Shown: positions 1 through 11,103, counted from the first letter of the stretch. The stretch is DNA of 64,000 bases from Pseudomonadota bacterium (GCA_021826065.1 JAKADY010000005.1:1-64000); one strand, 5' to 3'. Numbers and translations are program-made. The notes: a model not told the origin generated them from the sequence alone.

Positions 1-56
1 CGCTCGGGCGCAATCTGCCACCCGATGGCCAGTTGCGTGTCGAGCAACAGCCTCAT
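1..56 (-). CDS. PIN-domain (VapC-like) toxin, 5' part only
   Basis: Only the first 18 codons lie in the window; the gene runs off the left edge. The visible start MRLLLDTQLAIGW resembles the beginning of PIN-domain ribonucleases, where the Asp of the LLLDT segment is the first metal-binding acid. Its ATG overlaps the stop of the upstream antitoxin-like gene by four bases (ATGA), the usual coupling in toxin-antitoxin operons. Toxin function is inferred from this N-terminus and from the partner. Confidence 0.6.
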   Translation of the reverse strand, partial: MRLLLDTQLAIGWQIAPE

Positions 57-301
57 TCATCACGGCCCTCGAAGGCGGCCTGCAGGTCCTCCGGCAAGGG
101 CGCATCGAAATCGTCGGCGATCCAGAAACCCTGGCCTTGCATCCCGCCAGGCGGTTTGATCCTCGGCTGCTTGGGCACATAGGGCACGAGGCGCGCCACC
201 GGCACCCCGGCCTTGGCGATGACGACCTCCTCGCCGCGCTGGATCTGCTCGATCCGCTTGGAGAAATGCGTCTTGGCCGGATGGATGTTGACGATTGGCA
301 T
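53..301 (-). CDS. Phd/YefM-type antitoxin (VapB-like)
   Basis: An 82-residue protein starting MPIVNIHPAKTHFSK, followed by an EEVVIAKAGVPVARLVP stretch. This is the typical N-terminal DNA-binding fold of Phd/YefM-family antitoxins; the C-terminal half (GFWIADDFDAPLPEDL) is the usual toxin-wrapping tail. It should neutralise the PIN toxin encoded immediately downstream and repress the shared promoter. The internal ATG at 301 is chosen because the family begins at this motif; an upstream in-frame start would add 13 atypical residues. Confidence 0.8.
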   Translation of the reverse strand: MPIVNIHPAKTHFSKRIEQIQRGEEVVIAKAGVPVARLVPYVPKQPRIKPPGGMQGQGFWIADDFDAPLPEDLQAAFEGRDE

Positions 302-384
302 GGGCGCCGGCCGGCAATGGACTAAGAGTAAGTCTAGCACAACCCGGGATACTCACTGCACCGCGCTCCATGCCGGCGAACGGC

Positions 385-1719
385 TCAGCGCACGACCACC
401 TCGCCGCGCAGGCTGTTGGGCAGCGCCGCGGTGATGCGGATGTCGCACATCTGGCCGATGAGCCGGGGCGGGGCGGCGAAATTGACGGCGCGGTTGTTCT
501 CGGTGCGGCCGGTCAGTTCCCCCGGGTCCTTCTTCGACGGCCCCTCCACCACGACGCGCTGTACCGTCCCCACCATCGCCTGGCTGATGGCCTCGGCGTT
601 GGCGCGGATTGCCGCCTGCAGCCGGTACAGGCGTTCCAGCTTGACCGCCTGCGGCGTGTCGTCCGGCAGGCTGGCCGCCGGCGTGCCGGGGCGGGGGCTA
701 TAGACGAAGCTGAAGGAGTGGTCGAAGCCCACCGCCTCGATCAGGTGCATGGTCGCCGCGAAATCGGCCTCCGTCTCGCCGGGGAAGCCGACGATGAAGT
801 CGGTGGCGATGCTGATGTCGGGCCGCACGGCGCGCAGCCGGCGGATGATGGACTTGTACTCCAGTACCGTGTAGCCGCGCTTCATGGCGGTGAGTATCCG
901 GTCCGAGCCGGACTGCACCGGCAGGTGGACGTGCGAGACCAGCTTGGGCAGCCGCGCATAGGCCTCGATCAGCCGCTCGGTGAACTCCCGCGGGTGCGAG
1001 GTGGTGTAGCGGATGCGCTCGATGCCGGGGATTGCGTGCACCAGCTCGAGCAGCAGGGCGAAATCGGCCTCGCCACCGTCGTCCATGGCCCCGCGATATG
1101 CGTTAACGTTCTGCCCCAGCAGGGTGACCTCCTTGACCCCCTGCTCGGCCAGCCCGGCCACCTCGGCGAGTACGTCGGCGAGCGGCCGCGAGACCTCCTC
1201 GCCGCGGGTATAGGGGACCACGCAGAAGCTGCAATACTTCGAGCAACCCTCCATCACCGAGACGAAGGCGGTCGGTCCCTCGACACGGGCGGGCGGCAGA
1301 TGATCGAACTTCTCGATCTCCGGGAAGGAGACGTCCACCTGGGGGCGTCCGCTCGCCCGCCGCCGGGACAAGAGCTCCGGCAGACGGTGCAAGGTCTGCG
1401 GGCCGAACACCAGGTCCACATAGGGGGCACGGCGCACGATCGCCTCGCCCTCCTGGCTCGCCACGCAGCCGCCCACGCCGATGATGAGCTCGGGGTTTTT
1501 ATATTTCAGGTGCTTGACCATCCCCAGGTCGGTGAACACCTTCTCCTGCGCCTTCTCGCGCACCGAGCAGGTGTTGAACAGGATGACGTCGGCCTGCTCC
1601 GGGTCCTCGGTCGTTTCAAAGCCCTCGGCGGCGCCGAGAACGTCGGCCATCTTGGCCGAGTCGTACTCGTTCATCTGGCAGCCGAAGGTTTTGATGAAGA
1701 CTTTGCGTGACATGCGCAT
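385..1719 (-). CDS. miaB: tRNA-2-methylthio-N6-dimethylallyladenosine synthase MiaB
   Basis: A 444-residue radical-SAM methylthiotransferase that converts i6A37 to ms2i6A37 in tRNAs reading UNN codons. The N-terminal UPF0004 domain carries the three cluster-binding cysteines C14 (TFGCQMN), C51 and C85. The radical-SAM CxxxCxxC motif follows at C159/C163/C166 (CSKYCSFC), and a C-terminal TRAM domain ends near [19 protein letters not shown]. Length is normal. A second ATG two codons inside (1713) is an equally good start. It is divergent from ubiD with only 49 bp between starts, so both promoters must lie in that gap or within the opposing gene starts. Confidence 0.96.
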   Translation of the reverse strand: MRMSRKVFIKTFGCQMNEYDSAKMADVLGAAEGFETTEDPEQADVILFNTCSVREKAQEKVFTDLGMVKHLKYKNPELIIGVGGCVASQEGEAIVRRAPYVDLVFGPQTLHRLPELLSRRRASGRPQVDVSFPEIEKFDHLPPARVEGPTAFVSVMEGCSKYCSFCVVPYTRGEEVSRPLADVLAEVAGLAEQGVKEVTLLGQNVNAYRGAMDDGGEADFALLLELVHAIPGIERIRYTTSHPREFTERLIEAYARLPKLVSHVHLPVQSGSDRILTAMKRGYTVLEYKSIIRRLRAVRPDISIATDFIVGFPGETEADFAATMHLIEAVGFDHSFSFVYSPRPGTPAASLPDDTPQAVKLERLYRLQAAIRANAEAISQAMVGTVQRVVVEGPSKKDPGELTGRTENNRAVNFAAPPRLIGQMCDIRITAALPNSLRGEVVVR

Positions 1720-1768
1720 TGCAGGTTAAATCAAAGGATTATTTTATCCCAGCGCCGACCGAGCTCCC

Positions 1769-3244
1769 ATGCGATACCACGACCTGCGCGACTTCCTTGA
1801 ACAACTCGAACGCCGGGGCGAGCTCAAGCGCATCGCCGTCGAGGTGGACCCGCGGCTCGAGATGACCGAGATCGGCGACCGAGTGCTCAAGCGCGGCGGC
1901 CCGGCGCTGCTGTTCGAGCGGCCCAAGGGGTTTGCTGGCAAAGGCGCGATCCCGGTGTTGACCAACCTGTTCGGCACGGTCAAAAGGGTGGCCCTAGGGA
2001 TGGGCGAGGAGGACCCGGCCAAGCTGCGCGAGATCGGGCGGCTGCTCGCCTACCTCAAGGAGCCGGAGCCGCCACGGGGCTTGCGGGACGCCTGGGAGAA
2101 GTGGCCCATCCTCAAGCAGGTCCTCAACATGGCCCCGCGCGAGGTGACAGACCCGCCCTGTCAGGCGGTGGTGTGGGAGGGGCATGACGTGGACCTCGCG
2201 CGGTTGCCGATCATGACCTGCTGGCCGAACGACGCCGGGCCGCTGATCACCTGGGGACTCACCATCACGCGCGGGCCGGCGAAACCGCGCCAGAACCTGG
2301 GCATCTACCGCCAGCAGGTGATCGGTCCCAACAAGGTGATCATGCGCTGGCTGGCGCACCGCGGCGGCGCGCTCGACTTCCGCGACCACTGCCTCAAGCA
2401 CCCGGGCGAGCCCTTCCCCGTGGCGGTGGCCATTGGTGCCGATCCGGCCACCATCCTCGGGGCGGTCACCCCCGTGCCGGACACGCTGTCGGAATACCAG
2501 TTCGCGGGGCTACTGCGCGGGGCGAAGACGGAGGTGGCGCGCTGCATCGGCTCCGACCTGCAGGTGCCGGCCAGCGCCGAGATCGTCCTGGAAGGGGTGA
2601 TCCACCCCGAGGAGACGGCGCTGGAGGGCCCTTTCGGCGACCACACCGGTTACTACAACGAACAGGAGCGCTTTCCCGTCTTCACCATTCAGCGCATCAC
2701 GATGCGCCGCGATCCCATCTACCACAGCACCTACACCGGCAAGCCGCCGGACGAGCCGGCCATCCTGGGGGTGGCCCTGAACGAGGTGTTCGTGCCGCTC
2801 CTCCAGAAGCAGTTCCCGGAGATCACCGACTTCTACCTGCCGCCCGAGGGCTGCAGCTACCGCCTGGCGGTGGTGTCTATGCGCAAGCAGTACCCCGGCC
2901 ACGCCAAGCGGGTGATGTTCGGCGTGTGGTCCTTCCTGCGCCAGTTCATGTACACCAAGTTCGTGTTGGTCACCGACGACGACGTCGACGTGCGCGACTG
3001 GAAGGAAGTGATCTGGGCGCTGACCACCCGGGTCGACCCAGGCCGCGACCTGGTGGTGGTGGAGAACACCCCCATCGACTACCTCGATTTCGCCAGCCCC
3101 GTGGCCGGCCTGGGCGGCAAGCTGGGCATAGACGCCACCCACAAATGGCCGGGCGAGACCACACGCGAGTGGGGCACGCCCATCGTCATGGATGCGGCGG
3201 TCAAGCGCCGGGTGGACGCCCTGTGGCAGACCCTGGGGCTCTAG
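1769..3244 (+). CDS. ubiD: 4-hydroxy-3-polyprenylbenzoate decarboxylase UbiD
   Basis: A 491-residue prenylated-FMN-dependent decarboxylase acting in ubiquinone synthesis, where it removes the carboxylate of 3-polyprenyl-4-hydroxybenzoate. The whole protein is collinear with UbiD, including [22 protein letters not shown] at the N-terminus, the [21 protein letters not shown] segment and the acidic [11 protein letters not shown] active-site region. The flavin prenyltransferase UbiX that makes its cofactor is not in the window. ubiJ-ubiB, which act in the same pathway, lie about 6 kb away. Confidence 0.95.
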   Translation: MRYHDLRDFLEQLERRGELKRIAVEVDPRLEMTEIGDRVLKRGGPALLFERPKGFAGKGAIPVLTNLFGTVKRVALGMGEEDPAKLREIGRLLAYLKEPEPPRGLRDAWEKWPILKQVLNMAPREVTDPPCQAVVWEGHDVDLARLPIMTCWPNDAGPLITWGLTITRGPAKPRQNLGIYRQQVIGPNKVIMRWLAHRGGALDFRDHCLKHPGEPFPVAVAIGADPATILGAVTPVPDTLSEYQFAGLLRGAKTEVARCIGSDLQVPASAEIVLEGVIHPEETALEGPFGDHTGYYNEQERFPVFTIQRITMRRDPIYHSTYTGKPPDEPAILGVALNEVFVPLLQKQFPEITDFYLPPEGCSYRLAVVSMRKQYPGHAKRVMFGVWSFLRQFMYTKFVLVTDDDVDVRDWKEVIWALTTRVDPGRDLVVVENTPIDYLDFASPVAGLGGKLGIDATHKWPGETTREWGTPIVMDAAVKRRVDALWQTLGL

Positions 3245-3262
3245 GCGTGCGCGGCCGTCGGT

Positions 3263-3279
3263 GTTAAGGAAGTCTTAAG
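3263..3279 (+). promoter_or_regulatory. PmrA/QseB-type box
   Basis: The sequence reads GTTAAG-GAAGT-CTTAAG, that is two TTAA-centred half-sites spaced by five bases, the form recognised by PmrA/QseB-type OmpR-family regulators. A possible -10 (CAGAAT, 3290-3295) follows ten bases later, and the next gene is the secreted Ala/Lys/Pro-rich protein at 3353. A regulator of exactly this family is encoded at 3688, so autoregulation of the locus is a reasonable inference, not a demonstrated fact. Confidence 0.6.
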
Positions 3280-3352
3280 TCTTGGCCGGCAGAATGGCCT
3301 CCGCCGATACGATCCTCGTTAGGCACACCATTCACCGAAAGGAGTTGACCCC

Positions 3353-3613
3353 ATGAATCTGAAGACCCTTGCTGCCCTGTTGTCCGTTGCCGGCTTCCTG
3401 ACCCTGGGTGCCGCGCACGCCGCCGAACCCGCCAAACCGGCTGAGCCGGCCAAGGCCGCCAAGCCGGCCGAACCAGCCAAGGCTGAGAAGAAGGTGGTCG
3501 TTGCCAAGAAGACCAAGAAGGAAGAGGCCAAGCACGAAGAGAAGGCCATGCATGGCGCCGAGGCCGCCAAGCCGGCTGAACCGGCCAAGCCCGCTGAACC
3601 GGCGAAGAAATGA
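3353..3613 (+). CDS. Small secreted Ala/Lys/Pro-rich repeat protein
   Basis: An 86-residue protein with a clear Sec signal peptide (MNLKTLAALLSVAGFLTLGAAHA, cleavage expected after AHA). The mature part consists almost wholly of EPAKPAEPAK-type repeats around a lysine-rich core (KKVVVAKKTKKEEAKHEEK). No enzymatic domain is visible; it should be an unstructured cationic/zwitterionic periplasmic peptide. An AAAGGAG ribosome-binding site lies nine bases before the ATG. It sits between a PmrA/QseB-type box and a terminator, directly ahead of the matching two-component system, which suggests a stress-responsive envelope protein. Function is unknown. Confidence 0.8.
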   Translation: MNLKTLAALLSVAGFLTLGAAHAAEPAKPAEPAKAAKPAEPAKAEKKVVVAKKTKKEEAKHEEKAMHGAEAAKPAEPAKPAEPAKK

Positions 3614-3638
3614 TCCGTCGATCATGATCGGCTGATGG

Positions 3639-3665
3639 GCGGGGCGCAAGCCCCGCTTTTCGTTT
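3639..3665 (+). terminator. Rho-independent terminator
   Basis: Stem GCGGGGC/GCCCCGC with a GCAA tetraloop, followed by TTTTCGTTT. It ends the transcript of the small secreted protein. Only 23 bp separate it from the GTG of the response regulator, so expression of the regulator may depend on read-through or on a very short promoter region. Confidence 0.85.
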
Positions 3666-3687
3666 ACGCACCAGCATAATTCCATCC

Positions 3688-4346
<659 letters not shown>

Positions 4347-4350
<4 letters not shown>

Positions 4351-5681
4351 GAAACGCCATCCGCCGGCAGCTACTCGCCTGGCAGATCGGTGCCCTGCTC
4401 ATCACCGCCGCCCTGGTGAGCCTGGTCACCTACGCGCTCGCCTGGAACGCCTTCAACCGCGTGCGCGACTTCACCCTGGAGCAGGTCGCCTACACGGTGG
4501 TGCGCCATGGCGTGGTGACCGAGCCGGAGGATGCCTTGGAGGACCGCGGTCAGTTCCTGAGCCAGATCTGGGACGCCGACGGCGAACTGGTGTTCACCTC
4601 CAACCCCGACATCGAACTGCCGCCGCAGCCCAACGGCCTGCATGTCCTGCATTGGCGCGGTGCCGAATGGCACACCTACACCCTGCGCGAACGGGGGCTG
4701 ACCATCCAGGTGGCCAACACCACCGCCAACCGCCAGGCGATGTTCGCCCGCATCGTGCCCTGGCTGATCCTGCCCATGGGGCTGCTCATCGCCCTGCTCG
4801 CCGCGGGTATCTGGCTCGCCGTGGGCCGTGCGCTGCGACCGCTCGCCGCCCTGCGGGAAGAGATCGGCCACCGCGAGCCGGACAGGCTGCAGCCGGTCGC
4901 CACGCGCGAGCTACCCGAGGAGCTACGTCCGCTGGCCGAGGCGCTCAACGGGCTGCTCGCTCGGCTGGATGCGGCCTTGTACTCACAACGACGATTCATC
5001 GCCGACGCCGCCCATGAGCTGCGCACCCCGCTCGCCGCCGTCCGCCTGCAGGCCCAGCTCGTGCAGCAGGCGGGTAGCCCGGCCGAGCGCGAGGCGGGGC
5101 TTGCCCAGCTCATGGCCGGTGTGGACCGCGCCACCCACATGGTCCAGCAACTGCTGGACCTGGCCCGGCTCGACCCGCAGGCCAACACCGAGCCGCTCGC
5201 GGCGGTCGATCTCTGCGCGCTGGCCCGTGCGACGGTGGCGGACTTCTCCGTCCAGGCCGAGGCGACCGGCATCGATCTGGGCCTCGGCGCCTGCGCGGCG
5301 GCGACGGTTGCCGGACGGCCCCGCGCCTTGCGCGTGCTGCTCAACAATCTGGTGGATAATGCCCTGCGCCACTGCCCGCCCGGCAGCCGGGTCGATGTGG
5401 AGGCGCAGCGGCATGGGCAGACAACGGTGCTCATCGTGCGTGACAACGGACCCGGCATTCCGGCGGCTGAACGCGAGCGGGTGTTCGACCGCTTCTACCG
5501 GCTGCCCGGCGCTGCGGCGCCGGGCAGCGGCCTGGGACTGGCCATCGTGCGTGAGATCGCGCATCAGCATGGCGGACGCGTCCAGCTCAGCGAAACCCCG
5601 GGTGGCGGGCTCACCGTGAGGGTCGATCTGCCGCTGGACGCCCTGGGCGCACAGCAGACGGACAGCACCCAAACGACATGA
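4347..5681 (+). CDS. Sensor histidine kinase, QseC/PmrB-like
   Basis: A 444-residue inner-membrane kinase with a TM helix at about 13-33, a periplasmic sensor region of about 100 residues, a second TM at about 138-160, and a HAMP-like linker. The HisKA phosphoacceptor is H223 (DAAHELRTPLAA) and the HATPase domain has the N box (NNLVDNALRH), DNGPGI and GSGLGLAIV. It overlaps its regulator upstream and TrkH downstream by ATGA junctions. The periplasmic domain gives no recognisable ligand motif; the family responds to cations, antimicrobial peptides or autoinducers. Confidence 0.92.
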
Positions 5682-7138
5682 GACAGCGCCTGCCCGCCAT
5701 CTTCAAGGTTCTGGGGATGGTGATCTTCGTCTTCGGTCTGTCCATGTCGTTGCCCCTGGCCGTGTCCCTGAGCATTGGCGACGCAGCACAACTGGCCTAC
5801 GACAAGGCCGTTTTGGTCACCATCGGCGTGGGCGGCTTGATGTGGTTGATCAATCGCAACCGCCGTGAGGAGCTGCGGGCGCGCGACGGCTTTCTGCTGG
5901 TCGTCCTGATCTGGGTCGTCCTGCCCTTGTTCGCCGTCCTGCCCCTGATGATCTACCTGCCGCAGCTCTCCTTCACCGATGCCTATTTCGAAGCGATGTC
6001 GGGGCTCACCACCACCGGCGCCACCGTCCTCTCCGGCCTGGATGCACTGCCGCCTTCGATCAATCTGTGGCGCACGCAACTGCACCTGCTGGGGGGCATG
6101 GGGGTGATCGTGCTGGCGGTGGCCATCCTGCCGCTGCTGGGCGTCGGGGGCCGACAGATGTTCAAGGCGGAGACACCGGGACCCATGAAGGACGTCAAGC
6201 TGACCCCGCGCATGCGCGAGACGGCCAAGGGCCTGTGGGCGGTCTATGGCATCATCACCTTAGCCTGTTTCATCACCTTCTGGGGGCTCGGCATGGACTG
6301 GCTCGACGCCCTGATCCACGCCTTCTCCGTGATGGGCCTGGGCGGTTTCTCCTCGCATGACGCGAGTTTCGCCCACTTCGACTCGGTGGCCCTTGAGCTG
6401 GCCGCCATGGGGTTCGCCCTCCTGGCCGGCATGAACTTCGCCACGCACTTCCTCGCCTTGCGCGGCCACAGCCTGCGGCCCTACCGGGCCGACCCCGAGA
6501 TCCGCGCCTATGTCCTGGTGGTGTTGGGCAGCGCCGTGGGCTTGGCCGTTTATCTCTGGTCGAACGGCGTTTATGCAGACCTGCCCACCGCCCTGCGTCA
6601 TGCCAGCTTCAACACCGTCTCGATGGCAACCACCCTGGGGCTCGCCACCCAGGACTTCGCCGCCTGGCCACCCATCGCCGGTCTGTGGTTGCTGTTCCTG
6701 TGCAGCTTCTCGACCTGCGCCGGCTCGACCGGCGGCGGCATCAAGATGCTGCGGGCGATGATCCTGTACCGCCAGACGCAACGCGAGATGGTGAAGCTTC
6801 TGCACCCGACCGCCGAGCGGCCGGTGCGCATCGGCGAGACACTGGTGCCCAACAAGGTGGTGTTCGCCGTTCTCGCCTTCGGTTTCGTGTATATGGCCTC
6901 GCTGGCCATCCTCACCCTGGCCTTGGTGGCCGGCGGCCTGGACGCAGTGTCCGCCTTCTCGGCGGTGGTCGCCTGCGTCAACAACACCGGACCCGGTCTG
7001 GGTGCCGTGGGTCCGTCCACGACCTATGCCGTGCTCACGGACGCGCAAACCTGGGTTTGCACCTTCGCCATGCTGCTGGGGCGGCTGGAGCTCTTTACCC
7101 TGTTGGTGGTCCTCACGCCGGGCTTTTGGCGCAAATAG
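5678..7138 (+). CDS. trkH: TrkH/KtrB-type potassium uptake channel subunit
   Basis: A 486-residue polytopic membrane protein with the four-fold MPM architecture of Trk channels. Pore-loop sequences visible are EAMSGLTTTGATVLSG, FSVMGLGGFSSHD, FNTVSMATTLGLA and VVACVNNTGPGLG. It imports K+ under control of a cytosolic TrkA/KtrA ring, which is not encoded here. It is fused translationally (ATGA overlap) to a QseBC/PmrAB-like two-component system, so K+ uptake is probably induced with the response to that signal. This association is unusual for trkH, which more often sits alone or with trkA. Confidence 0.92.
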   Translation: MRQRLPAIFKVLGMVIFVFGLSMSLPLAVSLSIGDAAQLAYDKAVLVTIGVGGLMWLINRNRREELRARDGFLLVVLIWVVLPLFAVLPLMIYLPQLSFTDAYFEAMSGLTTTGATVLSGLDALPPSINLWRTQLHLLGGMGVIVLAVAILPLLGVGGRQMFKAETPGPMKDVKLTPRMRETAKGLWAVYGIITLACFITFWGLGMDWLDALIHAFSVMGLGGFSSHDASFAHFDSVALELAAMGFALLAGMNFATHFLALRGHSLRPYRADPEIRAYVLVVLGSAVGLAVYLWSNGVYADLPTALRHASFNTVSMATTLGLATQDFAAWPPIAGLWLLFLCSFSTCAGSTGGGIKMLRAMILYRQTQREMVKLLHPTAERPVRIGETLVPNKVVFAVLAFGFVYMASLAILTLALVAGGLDAVSAFSAVVACVNNTGPGLGAVGPSTTYAVLTDAQTWVCTFAMLLGRLELFTLLVVLTPGFWRK

Positions 7139-7145
7139 GGCGACT

Positions 7146-7787
7146 TCAGGTCCGCGGCTGGCCGTAATCGGCGAACCGCGCCAGCACCGCCGCCATCTCG
7201 GCATCAGTCAGCAGGACCGGCTCGCCCAGGAGGCGTGCGCGCCAGTACTGGGCGGCCAGCTCCTCGACGATCTCCGCCAGGCGCAGGGCCTCGTCGAGCG
7301 TGCGCCCCAGGGCGACCTGCCCGTGATTGGCCATCAGACAGGCACGCCGGCCGGCGAGCGCCGCCAGGACGTTCGCCGACAGGGCCTCGGTGCCGAAGGT
7401 GGCATAGGCCGCGCAGGGGATGTCGTGACCGCCAGCGGCGGCGACCATGTAATGGAAGGCGGGGATGGGCCGGCGCAGGCAGGCAAGGCTCACCGCGTAC
7501 GGCGAGTGGGCATGTACGATCGCTCCCGCCTCGGCCCGCGCGCGGTAGAGGTCGCGGTGGATGCGCCATTCGCTGGAGGGCTTGAGCGGCCCCTGCCAGC
7601 CGCCCTCCAGGTCCATGTACACCATCTGCCCGGCCTGCAGGCTGTCGTTGGGCAGGCCGCTGGGGGTGATGAGGAAACCCTCGTCCCAGCGCAGGCTGAC
7701 GTTGCCCTCGGCGCCGCGGTTGAGCCCCAGGGCGACCGTGCGCCGCGCCGCCTCGGCCAGCGCCGCGCGCGCCGCCTGTTCATCCAT
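7146..7787 (-). CDS. Class II aldolase: methylthioribulose-1-P aldolase or dehydratase
   Basis: A 213-residue zinc-dependent class II aldolase/adducin-family protein. Visible signatures are [16 protein letters not shown], the metal-ligand pair in [11 protein letters not shown] and the third histidine in [11 protein letters not shown]. It overlaps mtnA by eight bases, so its substrate is very probably 5-methylthioribulose-1-phosphate (or the 5-deoxy analogue). The [12 protein letters not shown] and ANHGQVALG segments resemble fuculose-phosphate aldolases more than classical MtnB dehydratases. It may therefore cleave the substrate to DHAP plus an aldehyde (Ald2-type shunt) instead of dehydrating it. 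The mtnB assignment remains possible. Confidence 0.8.
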   Translation of the reverse strand: MDEQAARAALAEAARRTVALGLNRGAEGNVSLRWDEGFLITPSGLPNDSLQAGQMVYMDLEGGWQGPLKPSSEWRIHRDLYRARAEAGAIVHAHSPYAVSLACLRRPIPAFHYMVAAAGGHDIPCAAYATFGTEALSANVLAALAGRRACLMANHGQVALGRTLDEALRLAEIVEELAAQYWRARLLGEPVLLTDAEMAAVLARFADYGQPRT

Positions 7788-8871
7788 CGGTGTGCTCCGG
7801 GTAAAGTGCCCGCAGTCCCGCGCGGCTGGCAGGGCACACCCCGCGCTCGGTGATGAGTCCGGTGATCAGCCGCGCCGGCGTCACATCGAAGGCAGGGTTG
7901 GCCGCGGGGCTCGCCGCCGGGGCGAGACGCACATCGAGCAGCCGGCCGTCCTCGGCCAGCCCCCGGATGTGGGTGACCTCGCTGGCATCGCGCGCCTCGA
8001 TGGGGATGCCAGCGCCGTCGGCAAGCCGCCAGTCGATGGTGGGGCCCGGCACGGCGACATAGAAGGGGATGCCGTTGTCGTGCGCGGCCAGGGCCTTCAA
8101 ATAGGTGCCGATCTTGTTTGCCACATCGCCGTTGACCGCCACCCGATCGGCGCCGACGAGGACCATGTCCACCTGTCCCTGCCGCATCAGATGGCCGGCG
8201 GCGTTGTCGGCGATCACCGTGTGCGGCACCCCATGGCTGGCGAGCTCCCAGGCGGTGAGCGCCGCCCCCTGGTTGCGCGGCCGCGTCTCGCTGACCCACA
8301 CGTGCACCGGCACGCCGGCGTCGTGCGCGGCATAGATCGGGGCGAGCGCCGTGCCCCAGTCCACCGTGGCGAGCCAGCCCGCGTTGCAGTGGGTCATCAG
8401 GTTGAGCGTCCGACCCGTGGCGGCGTAGCGGTCCCGGATGAGGGCGAGGCCGTGGCGGGCGATGGCCTCATTGATGGCGACGTCCTCGTCGCAGATCGCC
8501 GCCGCCTCCGCCCAGGCCGCCGCCCGGCGGGCCTCGGCGGGCAGGGACAGGAGGCGGGCGCGCATGCGCTCCAAGGCCCAGCGCAGATTGACCGCCGTCG
8601 GCCGGGTGGCGGCCAACCGCGCGCAGGCCGCGTCGATGTGGGCCTCGCTCGCCGCCTCGGCCAGTGCCAGGGCAAGCCCGTAGGCGGCGGTGGCGCCGAT
8701 CAGCGGCGCGCCGCGCACCTGCATGGTCTGGATCGCCTCGGCCGCCGCCTCCAGCGTGCGCAGGGTGCGGAAGACGAGCGCATGCGGCAGCCGCGTCTGG
8801 TCGATGATCTCCACGCCCGAACGGTCGGGCAGTGGGCGGATGCTGCGCGTTGGGGTGCCGGCGATGTTCAT
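7780..8871 (-). CDS. mtnA: S-methyl-5-thioribose-1-phosphate isomerase MtnA
   Basis: A 363-residue isomerase converting methylthioribose-1-phosphate to methylthioribulose-1-phosphate in salvage of methylthioadenosine. Family motifs are [14 protein letters not shown] near the N-terminus, the catalytic cysteine in [20 protein letters not shown] and the catalytic aspartate in [20 protein letters not shown]. The start is placed at [14 protein letters not shown]; a longer in-frame extension of 27 residues is atypical. It lies upstream of, and overlaps, the class II aldolase gene. The phosphorylase or kinase that feeds it (MtnP, MtnK) is not in the window. Confidence 0.93.
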   Translation of the reverse strand: MNIAGTPTRSIRPLPDRSGVEIIDQTRLPHALVFRTLRTLEAAAEAIQTMQVRGAPLIGATAAYGLALALAEAASEAHIDAACARLAATRPTAVNLRWALERMRARLLSLPAEARRAAAWAEAAAICDEDVAINEAIARHGLALIRDRYAATGRTLNLMTHCNAGWLATVDWGTALAPIYAAHDAGVPVHVWVSETRPRNQGAALTAWELASHGVPHTVIADNAAGHLMRQGQVDMVLVGADRVAVNGDVANKIGTYLKALAAHDNGIPFYVAVPGPTIDWRLADGAGIPIEARDASEVTHIRGLAEDGRLLDVRLAPAASPAANPAFDVTPARLITGLITERGVCPASRAGLRALYPEHTDG

Positions 8872-8975
8872 GCGGCACAGTGTACCGCCCTTCCCCGTCC
8901 TTGCGAGATAGGCCTGAACGTGGCCCCGCAGTGACCGGCGCCTCACGTACAATCCCGGGTCAGCGAGTGCCCACC

Positions 8976-9551
8976 ATGGATCGCCTGTTCGCCACCCTGC
9001 TCAACCGCCTGCTCGCCGACCAGCCCGCCGCCGCGGCGCGTCTGTTGCACCACGCCGGCAAGCGGCTGCGCATCGCCCTGCCATTGGCCCGCATCGACCT
9101 CGCGGTGCGCGCCGATGGCACGTTCGCCCCGGCCGCCGCCGCGGCTGGGGAGACGATCGATTGCGAGATCCGTCTGTCCCCGCAGGTCCTGCTCGCCCTG
9201 CCGATCCGGGGCGGCGAGGCGCTCGGCATGGCCCAGGTCGCGGGCGACGGCGTGCTGGCGGCCGACCTCTCCGCCCTGTTGCACCAGCTCGACTGGGCCG
9301 TGGCCCTGGCGCCCGCCCTGGGCCCCGTCGCTGCGGCGCGGGCCGACCAGGCCCTGCGCACCCTGGTGCAACGACGGGACGAGGCGGGCGAGGCCCTAGC
9401 GCGGTCGCTGGCCGACTATCTGGTCCACGAGGCGCGGCTGCTGGCCGAGGGCGAGGCGGTGCGCGAGTTCGTGCGCGAGGTGGACGAGCTGCGCGAGGCG
9501 GCCGACCGGCTGGCGGCGCGGCTGGCCCTGCTCGAAGACCGCCGTCCCTGA
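8976..9551 (+). CDS. ubiJ: Ubiquinone biosynthesis accessory factor UbiJ (SCP2 domain)
   Basis: A 191-residue soluble protein beginning [23 protein letters not shown]. It contains an SCP2-like lipid-binding domain followed by a C-terminal helical region ending [21 protein letters not shown], a probable coiled coil. UbiJ binds lipid intermediates in the aerobic ubiquinone metabolon. Its stop overlaps the ubiB start (TGATG), and the ubiJ-ubiB pairing is the standard arrangement, usually with ubiE upstream; ubiE is not here. The start is at the ATG where the family begins; upstream in-frame sequence overlaps the mtnA promoter region. Confidence 0.88.
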   Translation: MDRLFATLLNRLLADQPAAAARLLHHAGKRLRIALPLARIDLAVRADGTFAPAAAAAGETIDCEIRLSPQVLLALPIRGGEALGMAQVAGDGVLAADLSALLHQLDWAVALAPALGPVAAARADQALRTLVQRRDEAGEALARSLADYLVHEARLLAEGEAVREFVREVDELREAADRLAARLALLEDRRP

Positions 9552-11071
9552 TGCGCCTCCTGCGGCTCGCGCGCATCCTCTGGGTAGCCCAGCGCTTCGG
9601 GCTGGACGAGTTCGTCCTCGGCCACGAGCGCGTGCGGCTGCTGCGCTGGGCGGTGCGGATGACCCTGTTCTGGCGGCGCCTCGACCGGCCGCGCGGCGAG
9701 CGGCTGCGGCTCGCGCTCACCAGCCTGGGCCCCATCTTCGTCAAGTTCGGGCAGATGCTCTCCACCCGGCGTGACCTCATCCCCACCGACATCGCCGACG
9801 AGCTCGCCCTGTTGCAGGACCGCGTCCCACCCTTTCCGTCCGAGCAGGCCCAGGCCGTGCTCAGGCGCGCCTACGGGCGGACGGCGGCGCAGGTCTTCGC
9901 GGAGTTCGACCCCGAGCCAGTCGCCTCGGCCTCCGTCGCCCAGGTCCACCGCGCCCGGCTCAGGACCGGCGAGGCCTGCGCGGTCAAGATCCTGCGCCCC
10001 GGTATCCGCCGGGTGATCGACCACGATCTGGAGCTGCTCATGGCCGGCGCCACGCTGGTCGAGACCCTGTGGCGGGAGGGCAAGCGGCTCAAGCCGCGCG
10101 AGGTGGTGCAGGAGTTCGCCAAACACCTGGATGACGAGCTGGACCTGATCCGCGAGGCGGCCAACTGCTCGCAGCTCAGACGCAACTTCGAGGGCTCACC
10201 CCTGCTCGCCGTGCCCGAGGTCTACTGGGACTACTGCACGCCTGAAGTGATGGTGATGCAGTGGATGGACGGCACCCCCATCTCGCGCGTGGACGAGCTC
10301 AAGCGCCGCGGTGTGGATCTCAAGCGCCTGGCCCGCGCCGGGGTGGAGATCTTCTTCACCCAGGTCTTCCGCGACGGCTTCTTCCACGCCGACATGCACC
10401 CGGGCAACATCCTGGTCGAGGACAGCGGCCGCTACGTCGCCCTCGATTTCGGCATCATGGGCACGCTCGACGAGACGGACAAGAACTACCTGGCGCAGAA
10501 CTTCCTCGCCTTCTTCCGGCGCGACTACAAGCGGGTGGCGGCCGCCCACCTGGAGGCCGGCTGGGTACCGCCGGGCACGCGGGCGGACGAGTTCGAGGCC
10601 GCCATCCGCGCCGTCTGCGAGCCGGTATTCGACCGTCCGCTCAAGGAGATCGCCTTCGGGCGCGTGCTGCTGCGACTGTTCCAGACCTCCCGCCGCTTCG
10701 GCATGGAGATCCAGCCGCAGCTCGTGATGCTGCAGAAGACCCTGATCAACATCGAGGGCCTCGGCCGCGAGCTGGACCCCGACCTCGACCTGTGGGCCAC
10801 CGCCAAGCCCTATCTGGAGCGCTGGATGAGCGAGCAGGTGGGCTGGCGCGGCTGGCTGCAGCGGCTCAAGGAAGAGGCCCCGCACTGGGGCATGGTCATC
10901 CCCCAGCTGCCGCGGCTCGCCCACCAGGCCCTGCGCGGCGACCACCTGGCGCGGGTGGAGGCCGGCATGGGCCTCATGCTCGCCGAGCAGCGCCGGCGCA
11001 ACCGCTGGCTGATGGTGATCGCCGCCCTGCTCCTCGCCCTGTTACTGCTCCAGGCCTTGCAACCGGCCTGA
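9551..11071 (+). CDS. ubiB: UbiB, atypical kinase/ATPase of ubiquinone synthesis
   Basis: A 506-residue ABC1/ADCK/UbiB-family protein. Visible family marks are the [14 protein letters not shown] motif, the alanine-rich nucleotide loop ASASVAQVH, the lysine in CAVKILRPG, and the catalytic [12 protein letters not shown] and LDFGIMG segments. Two C-terminal TM helices end the protein ([17 protein letters not shown]), anchoring it in the inner membrane. It supports ubiquinone hydroxylation steps, probably by ATP-driven extraction of lipid intermediates. It is translationally coupled to ubiJ. Confidence 0.95.
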   Translation: MRLLRLARILWVAQRFGLDEFVLGHERVRLLRWAVRMTLFWRRLDRPRGERLRLALTSLGPIFVKFGQMLSTRRDLIPTDIADELALLQDRVPPFPSEQAQAVLRRAYGRTAAQVFAEFDPEPVASASVAQVHRARLRTGEACAVKILRPGIRRVIDHDLELLMAGATLVETLWREGKRLKPREVVQEFAKHLDDELDLIREAANCSQLRRNFEGSPLLAVPEVYWDYCTPEVMVMQWMDGTPISRVDELKRRGVDLKRLARAGVEIFFTQVFRDGFFHADMHPGNILVEDSGRYVALDFGIMGTLDETDKNYLAQNFLAFFRRDYKRVAAAHLEAGWVPPGTRADEFEAAIRAVCEPVFDRPLKEIAFGRVLLRLFQTSRRFGMEIQPQLVMLQKTLINIEGLGRELDPDLDLWATAKPYLERWMSEQVGWRGWLQRLKEEAPHWGMVIPQLPRLAHQALRGDHLARVEAGMGLMLAEQRRRNRWLMVIAALLLALLLLQALQPA

Positions 11072-11103
11072 GCGCGCAGGCTCAGCACGCTGGGCCTTTA
11101 GAC

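Noticed and set aside
295-1710. Long open frame opposite miaB
   Set aside because: It has no recognisable domain, mirrors miaB codons and is typical of antisense frames in GC-rich DNA; miaB on the minus strand has all family motifs.
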